The notes below the pieces were generated by a model that was given only the letters and a program-made list of their open reading frames with translations, was not told the origin of the DNA and ran no database searches. From contig JABANP010000100.1 of the NCBI GenBank assembly GCA_013115135.1, positions 1 to 64,000 of the forward strand: a stretch of 64,000 nt of DNA. The letters run 5' to 3'. The translations under genes and the position numbers were made by a program. Origin of the DNA: Perkinsus olseni (lineage: Eukaryota; Perkinsozoa; Perkinsida; Perkinsidae). Positions 35,483 to 45,900 of the stretch are shown here, piece after piece (within the stretch, counting starts at the first letter, position 1; the number at the start of each line of letters is the position of its first letter).

Positions 35483-36148
35483 TATGCAAGGAGAATATTG
35501 AAAGCTCTTTGTGGTGTGAATGGCGAATCACCAGTATTAGCTATGACGCATTCGCGCTGCAGAGACGCAGCCTACAATAGACGGTTGAATGCACTACACC
35601 CCGCTCATCCCGTCCAGCGAATAATAGTATATCTATAAACTCGACACCCGAGGAGGACACGATGCATTTCAAGCATCACGTTGGAACGCTGGGCGTTCGC
35701 ACGAGGCCGGACACCATTAAAAGTCGCCGCAGAAAAGAGACACCGGTGCTAGCGACCTCAGTGATCGAACCCACGACTATGGCCATTAGCAGCAGTTCGC
35801 CAGTGGACGTAACCCCAGACTTCTCCCCCAACTGATTGACTAACTGGACCGACTAACATTATTAAACTCGAAGACAAGGCCACCGCTACATCCAGCCCCT
35901 GCAGGGAGGGGCTTTCGAGAAACTCAATCAAGCCTATGGAGGAAGGGCCACTACTATTTTTAAAGGCAACCCTGCATAAGTTCTGTCACCGCAAAGTCGG
36001 GAATGGTGTGGTATGATATAGTATGGTACCATAATATTGGTCTCAGTTAATACAGGCTTCCAAGCATGAGCAGTGCCGCAGTCCACCTCGACATCTCTCA
36101 TCAGAGAGTGACGCATGATACACAGGAACGCCGGCCCACAATGGTGCC
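35483..36148. other. Intergenic region
   Basis: No recognisable ORF. It contains moderately AT-rich stretches (35610-35640, 35990-36040) and probably holds the upstream region of the coiled-coil gene and the 3' UTR of the DHHC gene. Confidence 0.5.
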
Positions 36149-37923
36149 TCATTCTATACAGCAACCGCAAACTCGATCCGAACAGATGCCGGGATAGGTC
36201 GGAGTCCCAGCCTTCCACAGAGCCTCCCCGCCTGGGGCGTACACCACTAAGTCTGACGCCTTTCTCTCGGCGGGTCGCAAACACGGATTCCAACAGCAAC
36301 CTGGGCAAGGAAGAAAGCATGCCCCGATTCACAGGTTGTGTTGAACCTACCTGATGGCGGACAGCAGTACGCCGCGAGGTTCACTGCTAGTGACCGTGAG
36401 AAGGGCGTCCCCTCGCTTGGCCTTATCCGCTTCAGATAGGATATCCTATACCTGCAGTATAACAACGCACCTCCTAGAAAGCGAACCCCAACTCTATCAG
36501 CGAAAGAACGTCCGGAGCTGATCAGTAAGCAGGGATAGACCAAGCCCGTAGCTCGAATGCGACGACGCGACCCTGAGAGCTGGTAAGTACCACAATTTCC
36601 GCATCTCACCAAGATATGTCCTCCCATGTGGTGACTCCTCTGCATGCTAGATACGTGTGGTAGCTCACTAGACAGGTAAGCATCACTAAGAACAGGAACG
36701 CCATGAGATTAGCCAGTACAAGGACCTGAATGAAGGACCGTCAGCCACGAAGCGTCAAACAACTGGCAAATAGCATTCAAAAGCTGCTTGAAACAAGACA
36801 GAGCAGCCATCTGCAGCAGAGGTAACCGCAGACAGGTCGAGCCGCTAGTACCCCGAACATCTGGGCGAAGTTGGTGTCCTGCAGCTCTGTCGGGAACTGA
36901 AGCGCTCTCCTTATGCCAGCCACGAAGAACCACAACAGCTCCGCCCACTGCGCCCACAGGTACCTTAGAAAAGCCGCCGACCGTTGCAGGAGAGATCAAT
37001 CCACCGAAAAAACAGTACCAATAAAACCATACTCTATTGTTCTCTCCCACACAGGTACCCAGCCACACACAGTGATGGTCGTGAGTGCGAACACAGCGGT
37101 TGCAGTCAGCACAATGCTTGCACCGGAGAGGCTGCCACGCCTCGCACCTGTACCATCATCATTACCCAGGATATTTATCGCTGCGCGATACCCACTTTTT
37201 GCAGTATCGCAGAGGTATTCCAAACTGCCGTGGCACGGGCTCGCCAGGCTCGTCATCCGAGTGCCCCGAGTCAGGTTCGGGTGTCCGCTGCCGCGTCTCT
37301 GATGCCGAAGGGCCTTCAGAGGGAGCGGACGCCGGCTTGCCCATCCTGTAAGAACCCATTGAAAAGTGAGCACCCATATTCGTGTGCATTGCGAATAAGG
37401 GCGCTCACGTTGCTGTCGGCTAAAGCGCTCCACAAGACCTAGTCCCTTACTCAAACTACACAACAGGACCGTCAATGGACTACCGAGCCACCACGTGATC
37501 GACGAAGGCTCACAGAAGATGGTTTCCGTCTCAGAGTGGGAGACCCCGACCTACACTGAGCCGCCATCCAGCGCTCCCATCTCCAAATCCACACCATCCG
37601 ATGCACCGAAGTCGCTCGGCAGCGGGTGGTAGTCCGGGCGCAGGAAGCCAGGATCACACAGTGAAGCCCGCAGGTAGAGTAGCAGAGCCGACACCATCAG
37701 GGCCACGGAGACCCTACCCTTGTACGAACCTGAGCAGCGTCTGAGTCGATCGACGGGGTAGTGCTGCCAGCGGCTACAACTACTCACCGAAGTCCCGTAG
37801 GTCCGGCACAGACAGGAACAGGCAGCCTGCTATTACAAAATGAAGAATGAGGACACAGGATACTGCGCCCAGCCGGTGGCATTGGCACACGCCGCTGTAA
37901 ACCCCGGAGGAGGCGGCCGCCAT
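36149..37923 (-). CDS. DHHC-type protein S-acyltransferase (palmitoyltransferase)
   Basis: Membrane enzyme that S-palmitoylates proteins through its DHHC cysteine-rich domain. ATG at 37923 ([11 protein letters not shown]), first helix [15 protein letters not shown], intron, second helix [15 protein letters not shown] followed by the usual DPGFLRP. After an intron, LRYCKK joins [18 protein letters not shown] and [19 protein letters not shown] (about 37090-37020). Later exons give two more helices ([28 protein letters not shown]), the family TTWEDISW motif, [16 protein letters not shown] and NLAAYCC. Stop TGA at 36149-36151. Four membrane segments, zinc-binding Cys/His set and TTxE motif complete. 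DHHC is followed by Val where Pro is usual. No frameshift is needed. Confidence 0.9.
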
Positions 37924-38282
37924 TTGAACTCAGACGATAATCGTATAACAACTGGGTCGGTGGGAACAGCGGAAGACGCAAGCCTTAGACGCAAATGAAG
38001 AGAAACTAGTCAACCACGAGCCCCTCCTGAGGACCGCTGGTCATTCGCTACGTTGTACTCCCGCGAATATGCTCCTTGCGATATCTCCACCAGCATCCGC
38101 TGCCGCATACCGTCCGGCATCTGATACACCCCTGCTGTACAAAGCCCGTCCTAGCTCCGGATTAAAGCGAACCTCAGGGCGATCGAACGAAATTCATCGC
38201 CCAGGAGCGCCGTTACGTCTCACCGAGATCTACCCAAAGACTATCGCCTGCCAAGTGCTATCGATCTAGTCTGAGTGAGCCG

Positions 38283-41209
38283 TTACATACCAGGCGCGCA
38301 TCTATGAGCCACATAATTCACAACGGGAGGTCCGCAAGTCGTATAAGTCACACGGTGGTGGTGGCTGCTCCTACCGGCACGCCGTGTATCCAAGTACTGT
38401 GGCCATTGGGAGGAGGCATCTTCAGCAGAGTCATCAGATCTCGCAATCCGACCTTCCGAACGTCCTGTATACTGGTTACCTGATCGCACAGTTATCCCAC
38501 TTCGGTTCCCAACAACTAACTCACGTGCTGCTCCAAGGTCTCCGCGACGATCTGTTTCCGCTGGTCGTCTGTTGATAACATCCTCTCCGCGTTCACTAGT
38601 GATCGCTGGGCTCCTGTTACCTGCCAGGCAATTCGTAGCCATGCACAATGATGGAGTTGAGTATGTCGACTCCCGCTGTTCAGCGATGATGCCGAGCAAT
38701 GCTAGTGTGCTGCCTACCAGCCGCTCCTGCATGGCTTGATGCTGTTCCATCTCCTGTTGCCGCATCTCCTCAGGGGAGGGCAGGCTCCCTCCCCCTGCTC
38801 GTGATGCTGCCGCCCGGGACTTCGCTCCTTGGCCAGTTCCAGTGCGATTAGCCCGGGCCTCTGCTGCTTCCTGTGTAGCCCGTTCTCGATGCTCTACAAC
38901 TGCCTTGCACAGCGCGCCCACGTAAGCTGCTTGCTCCTGCCACCACCGAGCGGATCCTCAAGCATTCTCTGGGAACCACCCTGCCCCATGCGCACCTTCT
39001 TTCGCCGAGACCACTCCTCGGTCGAAGTATCTCTGCTTTGCGACAGGTGCTTAGCGATTTGAGATGGATACAGCTCCGCCCTGGCAAAGAAGCAAACTCG
39101 ACGAGGCCACGGTCTCTCCTTGGCAGAATCTTGAAAGCAAATAAGTATCATTGTCCTTACCTGTGCTTGCTAATCCGATGCAGCATCTGCTGTGCCACTT
39201 CAGCCCAGTGCTCCATAACATCCCCTAGAGCCGTCAGTACCTCCTCGCTGGCTAGGACCACCCCACGACGTTGCACGCGGTGACTTATCCGCATCAACTG
39301 ATGGCGTACACTATACCGCTGTCCCAGTGATGCAAGTACTACCATCTGCTCCTTGTGAGCTCTTCGAACACTCTCAATGTCCACCTGCGGTGTGGATGCC
39401 AGGGAAAGCGGAGACGGGCTCTGAAAGGCACGCTCAGTGAAGGGTCCGGGAATGCGTAATTACCGCCGAAGGCGAGCCAGCGTCCCATCCAGGGCTTGCT
39501 GCTGGTGGTACTATGCCCATGGACAACGGCGACGCGGAGGGCGATGCTCTGAGAAGCGACGGACAAGGCGTGTATTCTCCACTAGCAGTGAGTTCAGCAA
39601 TAAGAAAGATCCAATCGGCTATACAATTCCGTCAGGTCCAACGCGCCGGAGGGAGTGACCGAGCCTGTAAGTTCTATTATACTCACACTGGTGCCGCAGC
39701 AGCCGGGGCTTGCTGCTGTCGCATGATGAGCTGTTCAAGCGCGTCCAAGGCATCCGTCCCACCACCACCACCACCCGCTGGAGATGGCGCAAGATTCTGT
39801 GGTGTCGCAGGCCGTTGAGGCGACACACTAGGCTGACTGGGAGCTGCAGGAGGTGGCAAAGAGAAGATTGCCCGAGAGGTGAGATCCCGTAGGCGATGGG
39901 GACGCTTCAACACGGGCTCTCTTCGCAGGGTCGCCGGACGCCGCAGAGGCTGGCGATGGCATTGCAGTCGGCCTTGGTGAGAGAATCTACACACCAACCA
40001 TCTATTGACCACAGGTTATGATCACGAGGAGGTAGGTAAACGGGAGTCCCTCTGGAAGCATACAGGGCCCTACACGCCGTCTCCTTCCCACCACCCCCAG
40101 AGCGCCACCATCGGCGGCGGCGGCGAAAGTATTCCAAGTCCCCACTTAGTACTCGATTGATCTGAGCCTGTAGAGTATTCGCCAACTGACTACTAACTCC
40201 TGGTCCAGTGCCAGCTCCTGCCTGCTGGCCTGACGTTGGTGGCGGCGGTTGCAGATGACTTTGCCCAGCCTGACTGATCCAATCCCCAACTACCATGACC
40301 GGGAGCCCTCACCCGCTGTTGCTGCTGTTGGTGCTGTTGCTGCAAAGTCCTGAGCTGCTGAATAAACTGCGCATTATTCATGGGTAGCCGATTTTGAGCA
40401 GCACCCTGTGGATGGGCGGCAGCAGCAGCTCCGACCGTCTGCCCTCCATTCTGATGACCTAACATCTCACTATGCGTTCCCCCGAGCACTCCTCTTTCAC
40501 CTTGCCGCATTATAGCGGCCGCAGCAGCCGCAACCGCTGAAGGATTCTGAGACACAGCTGACCATCCCATAACGAAACTTTCCGATAGTCGTACCTGACT
40601 GGTCCCTGTTGCCTGAGCATTCCCACTTCTACTCTGAGCTTGGGCTCTCAAGTAAGCCTGCATGATGCTGTTGTTGTGGGGTTGTGGCGTATTCTGCGGT
40701 GCTGGACTCGGAGAAATCATCGAGACCGCCCGCTGCAGTATATCATGATACGCCTATCACGAATGTTGCCTTTCATCATCATCAGCAGGAATCGCTTATA
40801 ACCTTCTCCCCTAGAATGTCTTTGGTACTCTGCATCAGACTCAGCACACGTTGCTGAGACATCACTGGCTGCAGGGCGTGAGACAGAAGTTGCTGCTTCA
40901 AGGTGCTGGCCTCAGTCGCCAACTGCCTAACCTGAACCCGCCCAGGCTACATGCAGGCATACGGTAGCACTGCTCCTCACCTGTTGCCCCCTTCCCGCGG
41001 CATCATACGCATGGAAGCTCTGAGGAGAACATGATACCGTAAAACCCCCTATTCACAGACATCGTGAAGGGTGCCCGAATAGCCTCCGAGCGGCACTATC
41101 CTCCCCACAATACGACCTGTCTTATATGCTCCAGCAGCAAGTCGCAGACGTCAGTTGGACGACATCGTGCCCCGTGCTGTGACGGTGTCCCTGGAGGATT
41201 GCTAGCCAT
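38283..41209 (-). CDS. Q/A-rich nuclear protein, possibly TAF4-like
   Basis: Multi-exon low-complexity gene. Proposed start at 41209 (MASNPPGTPSQHG) with DVCDLLLEHIRQVVLW, then VRQLATEASTLKQQLL and VLSLMQSTKDILGEK, then a long Gln/Ala-rich part (about 40720-40290, with QQQHQQQQQ and an alanine run), a Gly/Pro-rich part with DALDALEQLIMRQQQ (about 39760), and a helical segment RRGVVLASEEVLTALGDVME followed by HWAEVAQQMLHRISKHR (39250-39160). That last segment resembles the histone-fold region of TFIID subunit TAF4. Then basic EEWSRRKKVRMGQGG and EEMRQQEMEQHQAMQERLVG. The identification rests on one helix pair and overall composition, so it is tentative. Exon limits are approximate. Confidence 0.4.
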
Positions 41210-41709
41210 GGAGAATCCAACACATCCCCTTGCATGACCATTGAGCTTGCTCAGATACACAGTCCTCACGATCCGTCCCCTTCGTAACAGTTGCGCTCCC
41301 CTCGAGGCGAATCGGCTCCTATTACCCCTAGAGTGGGAGATGATGCTAAGGTCCCCTTTAGAAGCCATACAGCGTGACGCCCACGCCATCATTCACCGAT
41401 TCTTGTGGCAAGAGGTGATCAACCCCAGATGCGATGGGCTCCGTCGATTCTCCCTGTCCCCCCACTGCAGGTCACTGAACACGAAGTCATTATTGAGTTT
41501 CTACCATATAGAGAGCAGTGTATTGTTATTAGTAGTATCATTATTATCTCTGAAACTTTCAACCGATGAAGATGGAGAAGCTGTAATGTTAGTAGTAGCG
41601 GCGACAGCAATAGTATCAGCAACCAACAACACCAACAGTTAAGTAAGTACTCCTCCAACGCCAAGTCACCATAAAGTCAGCCGTCCGCCCTCCACTGCCA
41701 TTGAGCAGC
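41210..41709. other. Intergenic, microsatellite-like ATT/AGT-rich tract
   Basis: Between the Q/A-rich gene and Tom40. Positions 41515-41640 hold an irregular run of ATT/AGT/GTA triplets. The plus-strand ORF here is compositional and shows no motif. Confidence 0.5.
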
Positions 41710-42650
41710 TCACGCCGTAGGGGCTCCGCCAGCCGCTGCCGCATCTTCCGGCTGCGGTACCATATGCATCATGAAGCCAAATCGATAGTCACCCTTTACA
41801 AAGTCTACCATACCGCTGATTCCGAAGCCCATGAAGTCCTGGACGAAACATGAGACCTTCCCGCAGGTGTCTAACAGGCCCTGGACTCTCGCGTGACGGA
41901 AGGTATACTCATAGCCCAGACGCAGCTGGCTCTCATGCTCGGGCTGACTGTACTCGAACTCACTGCCGATCGCCAGTCTGTCGGACACCTTGCGTACGTA
42001 CTGCATCTTAGCTGAGTGCACATTAGCCTGTGGCCCCTGCTTGAAATCAGGCTGTCGGCCGAGGGCGAAGCTGAAGTAGTTGGGACCCCAGACATAGCGA
42101 CCGCCGAGACCTCCAATAGAGACGCCATTCACTGCCACATGCGTGAGCTCACCACCCAAAGAGAGATTATTGGTAACCTCCTGAGCGAAGCTGAGGTTGG
42201 ATATCCAGGTACCCTGATAGGCCAGCTTAGCACTAGCAGCCCAATCCTCCCCTTGCTGGTCCACAGTAAACTCGTACATATTCCTCTGAGGATCGTGAAG
42301 GTTCGAATTGGCGTTGATCTTCAAGTCAGTGCCCTTGAACAGCTTCTTCATCAGCCGAGCATTCGACACCGCCGTCCATTCCAAGTCTGCCTACCATCAC
42401 AGTGCGCCCATCATCAGTGGCGTAGGTCGGGCCGAACTGGTAGAGATATTGATTCGGGCTAAGGGAGGTGCCCAGGAAGAGAGAGTGATTGGCCTGCATA
42501 TTCTTCGTCACCGTCTTCCCTGCCTCAATACGGAAAGCCATCAAAGTTGTCCTGGTTGAGGATCTGCTGCCACTCCCTTGCGAACTGATCGTACTGTACG
42601 ACGTTCGGGATGACTGTGGGGTCTACCTTGGGCGGTGCAGCAGAGGACAT
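41710..42650 (-). CDS. Tom40, mitochondrial outer-membrane import pore, two +1 frame breaks
   Basis: Beta-barrel channel of the TOM complex. ATG at 42650 (MSSAAPPKVDPTVIPN), YDQFAREWQQILNQDNFDGF, then RIEAGKTVTKNMQANHSLFL, GTSLSPNQYLYQFGPTYA, DGRTVMVG, LEWTAVSNARLMKKLFKG, QGTWISNLSFAQEVTNNLSL, LGGRYVWGPNYFSFALGRQ, RLGYEYTFRHARVQGLLD and the conserved C-terminal MGFGISGMVDFVKGDYRFG, stop at 41710. Three consecutive frames are used: a +1 step near 42531-42541 (GGC TTT CCG TAT TGA) and another near 42381-42390 (GGC AGA CTT GGA). Both keep the barrel alignment without gaps when one base is skipped. For the first site a 22-nt GT-AG intron is a formal alternative but would delete conserved residues. 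Length about 310 aa, normal. Confidence 0.82.
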
Positions 42651-42961
42651 ATTCCACGGAAAATAGGTAACAGCTAAAGATGCTGGCAAAAGGACAGATA
42701 ACTGTGCGGCGATGAGATCACCTCCACCAAGCACAACACCACACTTGTCTCAAGAATTACTACGTAGATCTGTACATAGGCCGATGGAGTGCAGAGGGCT
42801 CGTCAGTATCATATAACGCAGCAGCGCAGTGATACCTCCTCGGAATTTGGCGAAGGAGTGGTACGTAAGTGTTAGAGGTGTCTATATTGAGAGAAACAGG
42901 TGATGCAGTGCAGCACTGGCACAGAGACGTCGTTAACGCCAAATCGTTAATTCTGACAAAT

Positions 42962-45900
42962 TCACTTCTGCTGCTGCTGTTGTTGTTGCTTCTGCGCCAA
43001 CTGATTGGCCCGCTCCTGGATGAGGTTTTTCCAATTCTGCTGGTCCTGCGCCGACAAGTCGGACTGCTGCAGCAGGGCAGGGCACTGCGCCAGAGTCTCC
43101 CCAAGGTAGATAAACTCATCGTAGGGATCCTGAACAAAGTTAACACTTCCTGCTTGAATCTCACGCTTGAATCTCAAGGGTCGTTCAGTGAACTAATTCT
43201 GAAACCCAGAATCGATTGTTCTAGAACCGCATTGTACACGTACTAATAAGTTCCAGAATCGATTCTGAGTTCCAGGATCACTGTATTAAACGGGGGTTCA
43301 AAGTAGCGTGAGCCGCTCCCGTAACGACCGCCAAAATACCCTACCAAGGCGCTGGTCTTGTTCTCATCATCTTCGTCGTCATCATAGTCACTGTCATCCT
43401 CATCATCCTCTCCCTCGCCAGACAGCACTGCCATCAGCTGGGCCCGCACCTCCTGCATCAGCTTGACCTGCCTAGAGGCCGAAGCATCCTCGTCATCACC
43501 CAGATCTTGTATGAAGCCTTCATCGTCTAACAACAGCCATAACATCGATGACTTGAGCACAGAAGGCGACCTACCTTCCTCGACCCAATCGCTATCATCG
43601 TCGTCATCATCGCCTTGATGAGCCGCCCTCTCCTTCGCCTTCAGCCGCATCGACTGTACCTCCTTGCACTGCTCATAGGCCGTTTGGACCACCTTCTTAC
43701 ACGTTCCCTGACGACACCATCATACCAACATGAAGACGAAGCACTCTCCAACCCACTTGAACATGGGCCGGCATCTGCGGCATCGACCGGAAGTAGGCTG
43801 CCAAGCGCCAAAATCAAAGCCTTCTTCTCATCGTGCGACCGCAACAAGCTCGCTCCCTGAAGCACATGCCCTTGAAATGCCCACTCGGGACGTGAAGATC
43901 AGAGCCCCTGAGTTCAGCTATCCCACTGACCTGGATGATAGCCGAGAGTACGTCCAATGTGAGACTATGCTTGTCCAGCACAGACACCAAACCGGTGGGA
44001 GAATACCACAGCATCATAACGAAGGCGTAGAGGATCCATCTAAGCTCGTCTTGCTTTCCCTTACTCTTGTCGCAAGACTTCAAAGCGGCCGCGAGGAGTC
44101 CGACGTAGCTGAGATGAAACACAATGTTCAATTACACACGGGCCTCCGCCTCCCCGGTTACGGCTCCAGCCACTCATCAGCCTGACCGGCCTTGCAGTTC
44201 TCGAACACTAGAGCAGCGATCTTGGCCGACTGGGCAGCAGCAAAGTCATCTTGCATCTGCATACCCTTCTTTACCTAATACACGAACCCAATTACCCAAT
44301 CCATGCTCCTCCGAAATTACAAGCCAGGAGTAGGTAAAAGGCGCTTTCCCTGGACGCTTCGACCGAGCCACCAACTCACTATAGCAAAGAGCATCTCTGT
44401 GTACCGCATCCCTGTCGGGCCGGTGCCAGTGAGCCACGTCTGAGTCCCTCGAGAAAGGTAGTTATCCAGAGGCCCAAGCATGTTATCAAGGTAGTCAGCC
44501 GCCCAGCCCTGAGGTACAAACAAAAGTGAAGTTTCGAAACCTGAGGGACCCAGGCCTTCTCCTGGAGCCCCCTAAAGTCACAGTGAACTCTTCCGATGGA
44601 CTACTACCTCTGACAGAGGACCAGCGAGTTCGTGGCCAGGAAGGTTGCCTCCACAGCAAGCCTGGTGAATAAGGCAGTAGTATCTACAAGTCGATGAGAA
44701 TAAGAGAACACCAAGTCAAGTAAGGCGCTCACTTCCACAGAGATTCCGGCAAAGGCTGAGGGGCCGTGAAGGTGACACCGGTGAGGATCTCCAAGCCGTC
44801 CTCGAAGTAGTCGATCCCATCAGGAGTGAACAAGGCATCCAGAAGGCCACCTGAGACCAACAATTCTCCTTCAGCCACTGTACGAGCCCATGCACTTACA
44901 AACAGATTGTTCGCACTGCGCCAAGGCGGCAGGGTTCTTGAATACAGACTCCATAAGAGAGAGGATAGTCTGGATAGTGCCCATAGCAGCCTGACAAGGA
45001 CCAGGCATACCGGCCGAAATCACCGCTATCCTCGACTTACCATGGAGGTGTCGTCATCGGTCTCCTCAGCTTTCATTTGTCGCAAGAAGGCGGGGATGAG
45101 ATGATTAACAGCTTGAGACGCGTACCTAGACGACACCCATTGAACGTTCAAACTCAGCCCCTCACAGCAGCCGGACCCGTCTTACGGTCCCACAGCATCA
45201 GAAAACTCAGTAGCCATCGAGTCCAGAGTCGCCGCTAGAGACTCGCTGTCAACCTCCTGCGTGAGGCGAAGGAGTCGGTCGATGACCTCGGGAACCTACA
45301 GAATGGAAGGGTCGAGGCAACCACTGAGCACCCTCGAGCACACGAAGGGTGGACCTACTGATTGAGCAACGACCGGTCTCATCGCTGCTGAGCAGTTGTT
45401 GAAAAACGGCTTGATGGAGCCACCTGCCTGGACTCTGACCTGCGGATTAGAGACAACCGATGTACTCACTACTCAGAACTAGTCGCTACTCACTACTGAC
45501 TGAGGACACGGCATAGATAGAGCAATACGCGTATTCACGCTGACGTACCGCTGACGACGGTCATAACTTTAATAGTATCAGATTCGAGTATTCTATCGAG
45601 TAGGCATGCGATAATTTCGAGACGCAAATAATCATCTCATTAGGAATCTTCTCCATTACTGTGCCGAAAAGCACTCATGCTAGACAAGTATCGTACAAAT
45701 ATTGATCTAGTAAAGACACAAGACAAGAATTGCGGAGGGAGCGAAGCGAGCGGAGCTTTATCATGTCAAATCGAATAATTTCGGCGTGCGTGCGTACGAA
45801 TCATCTATCCCCAGCCAAAGGGTATACTAAGACGAAGCACACTAAACGGACTCACCATGTTTTAGCACCTTGGAAAAATTAGCAGAACTACTCGACAAGG

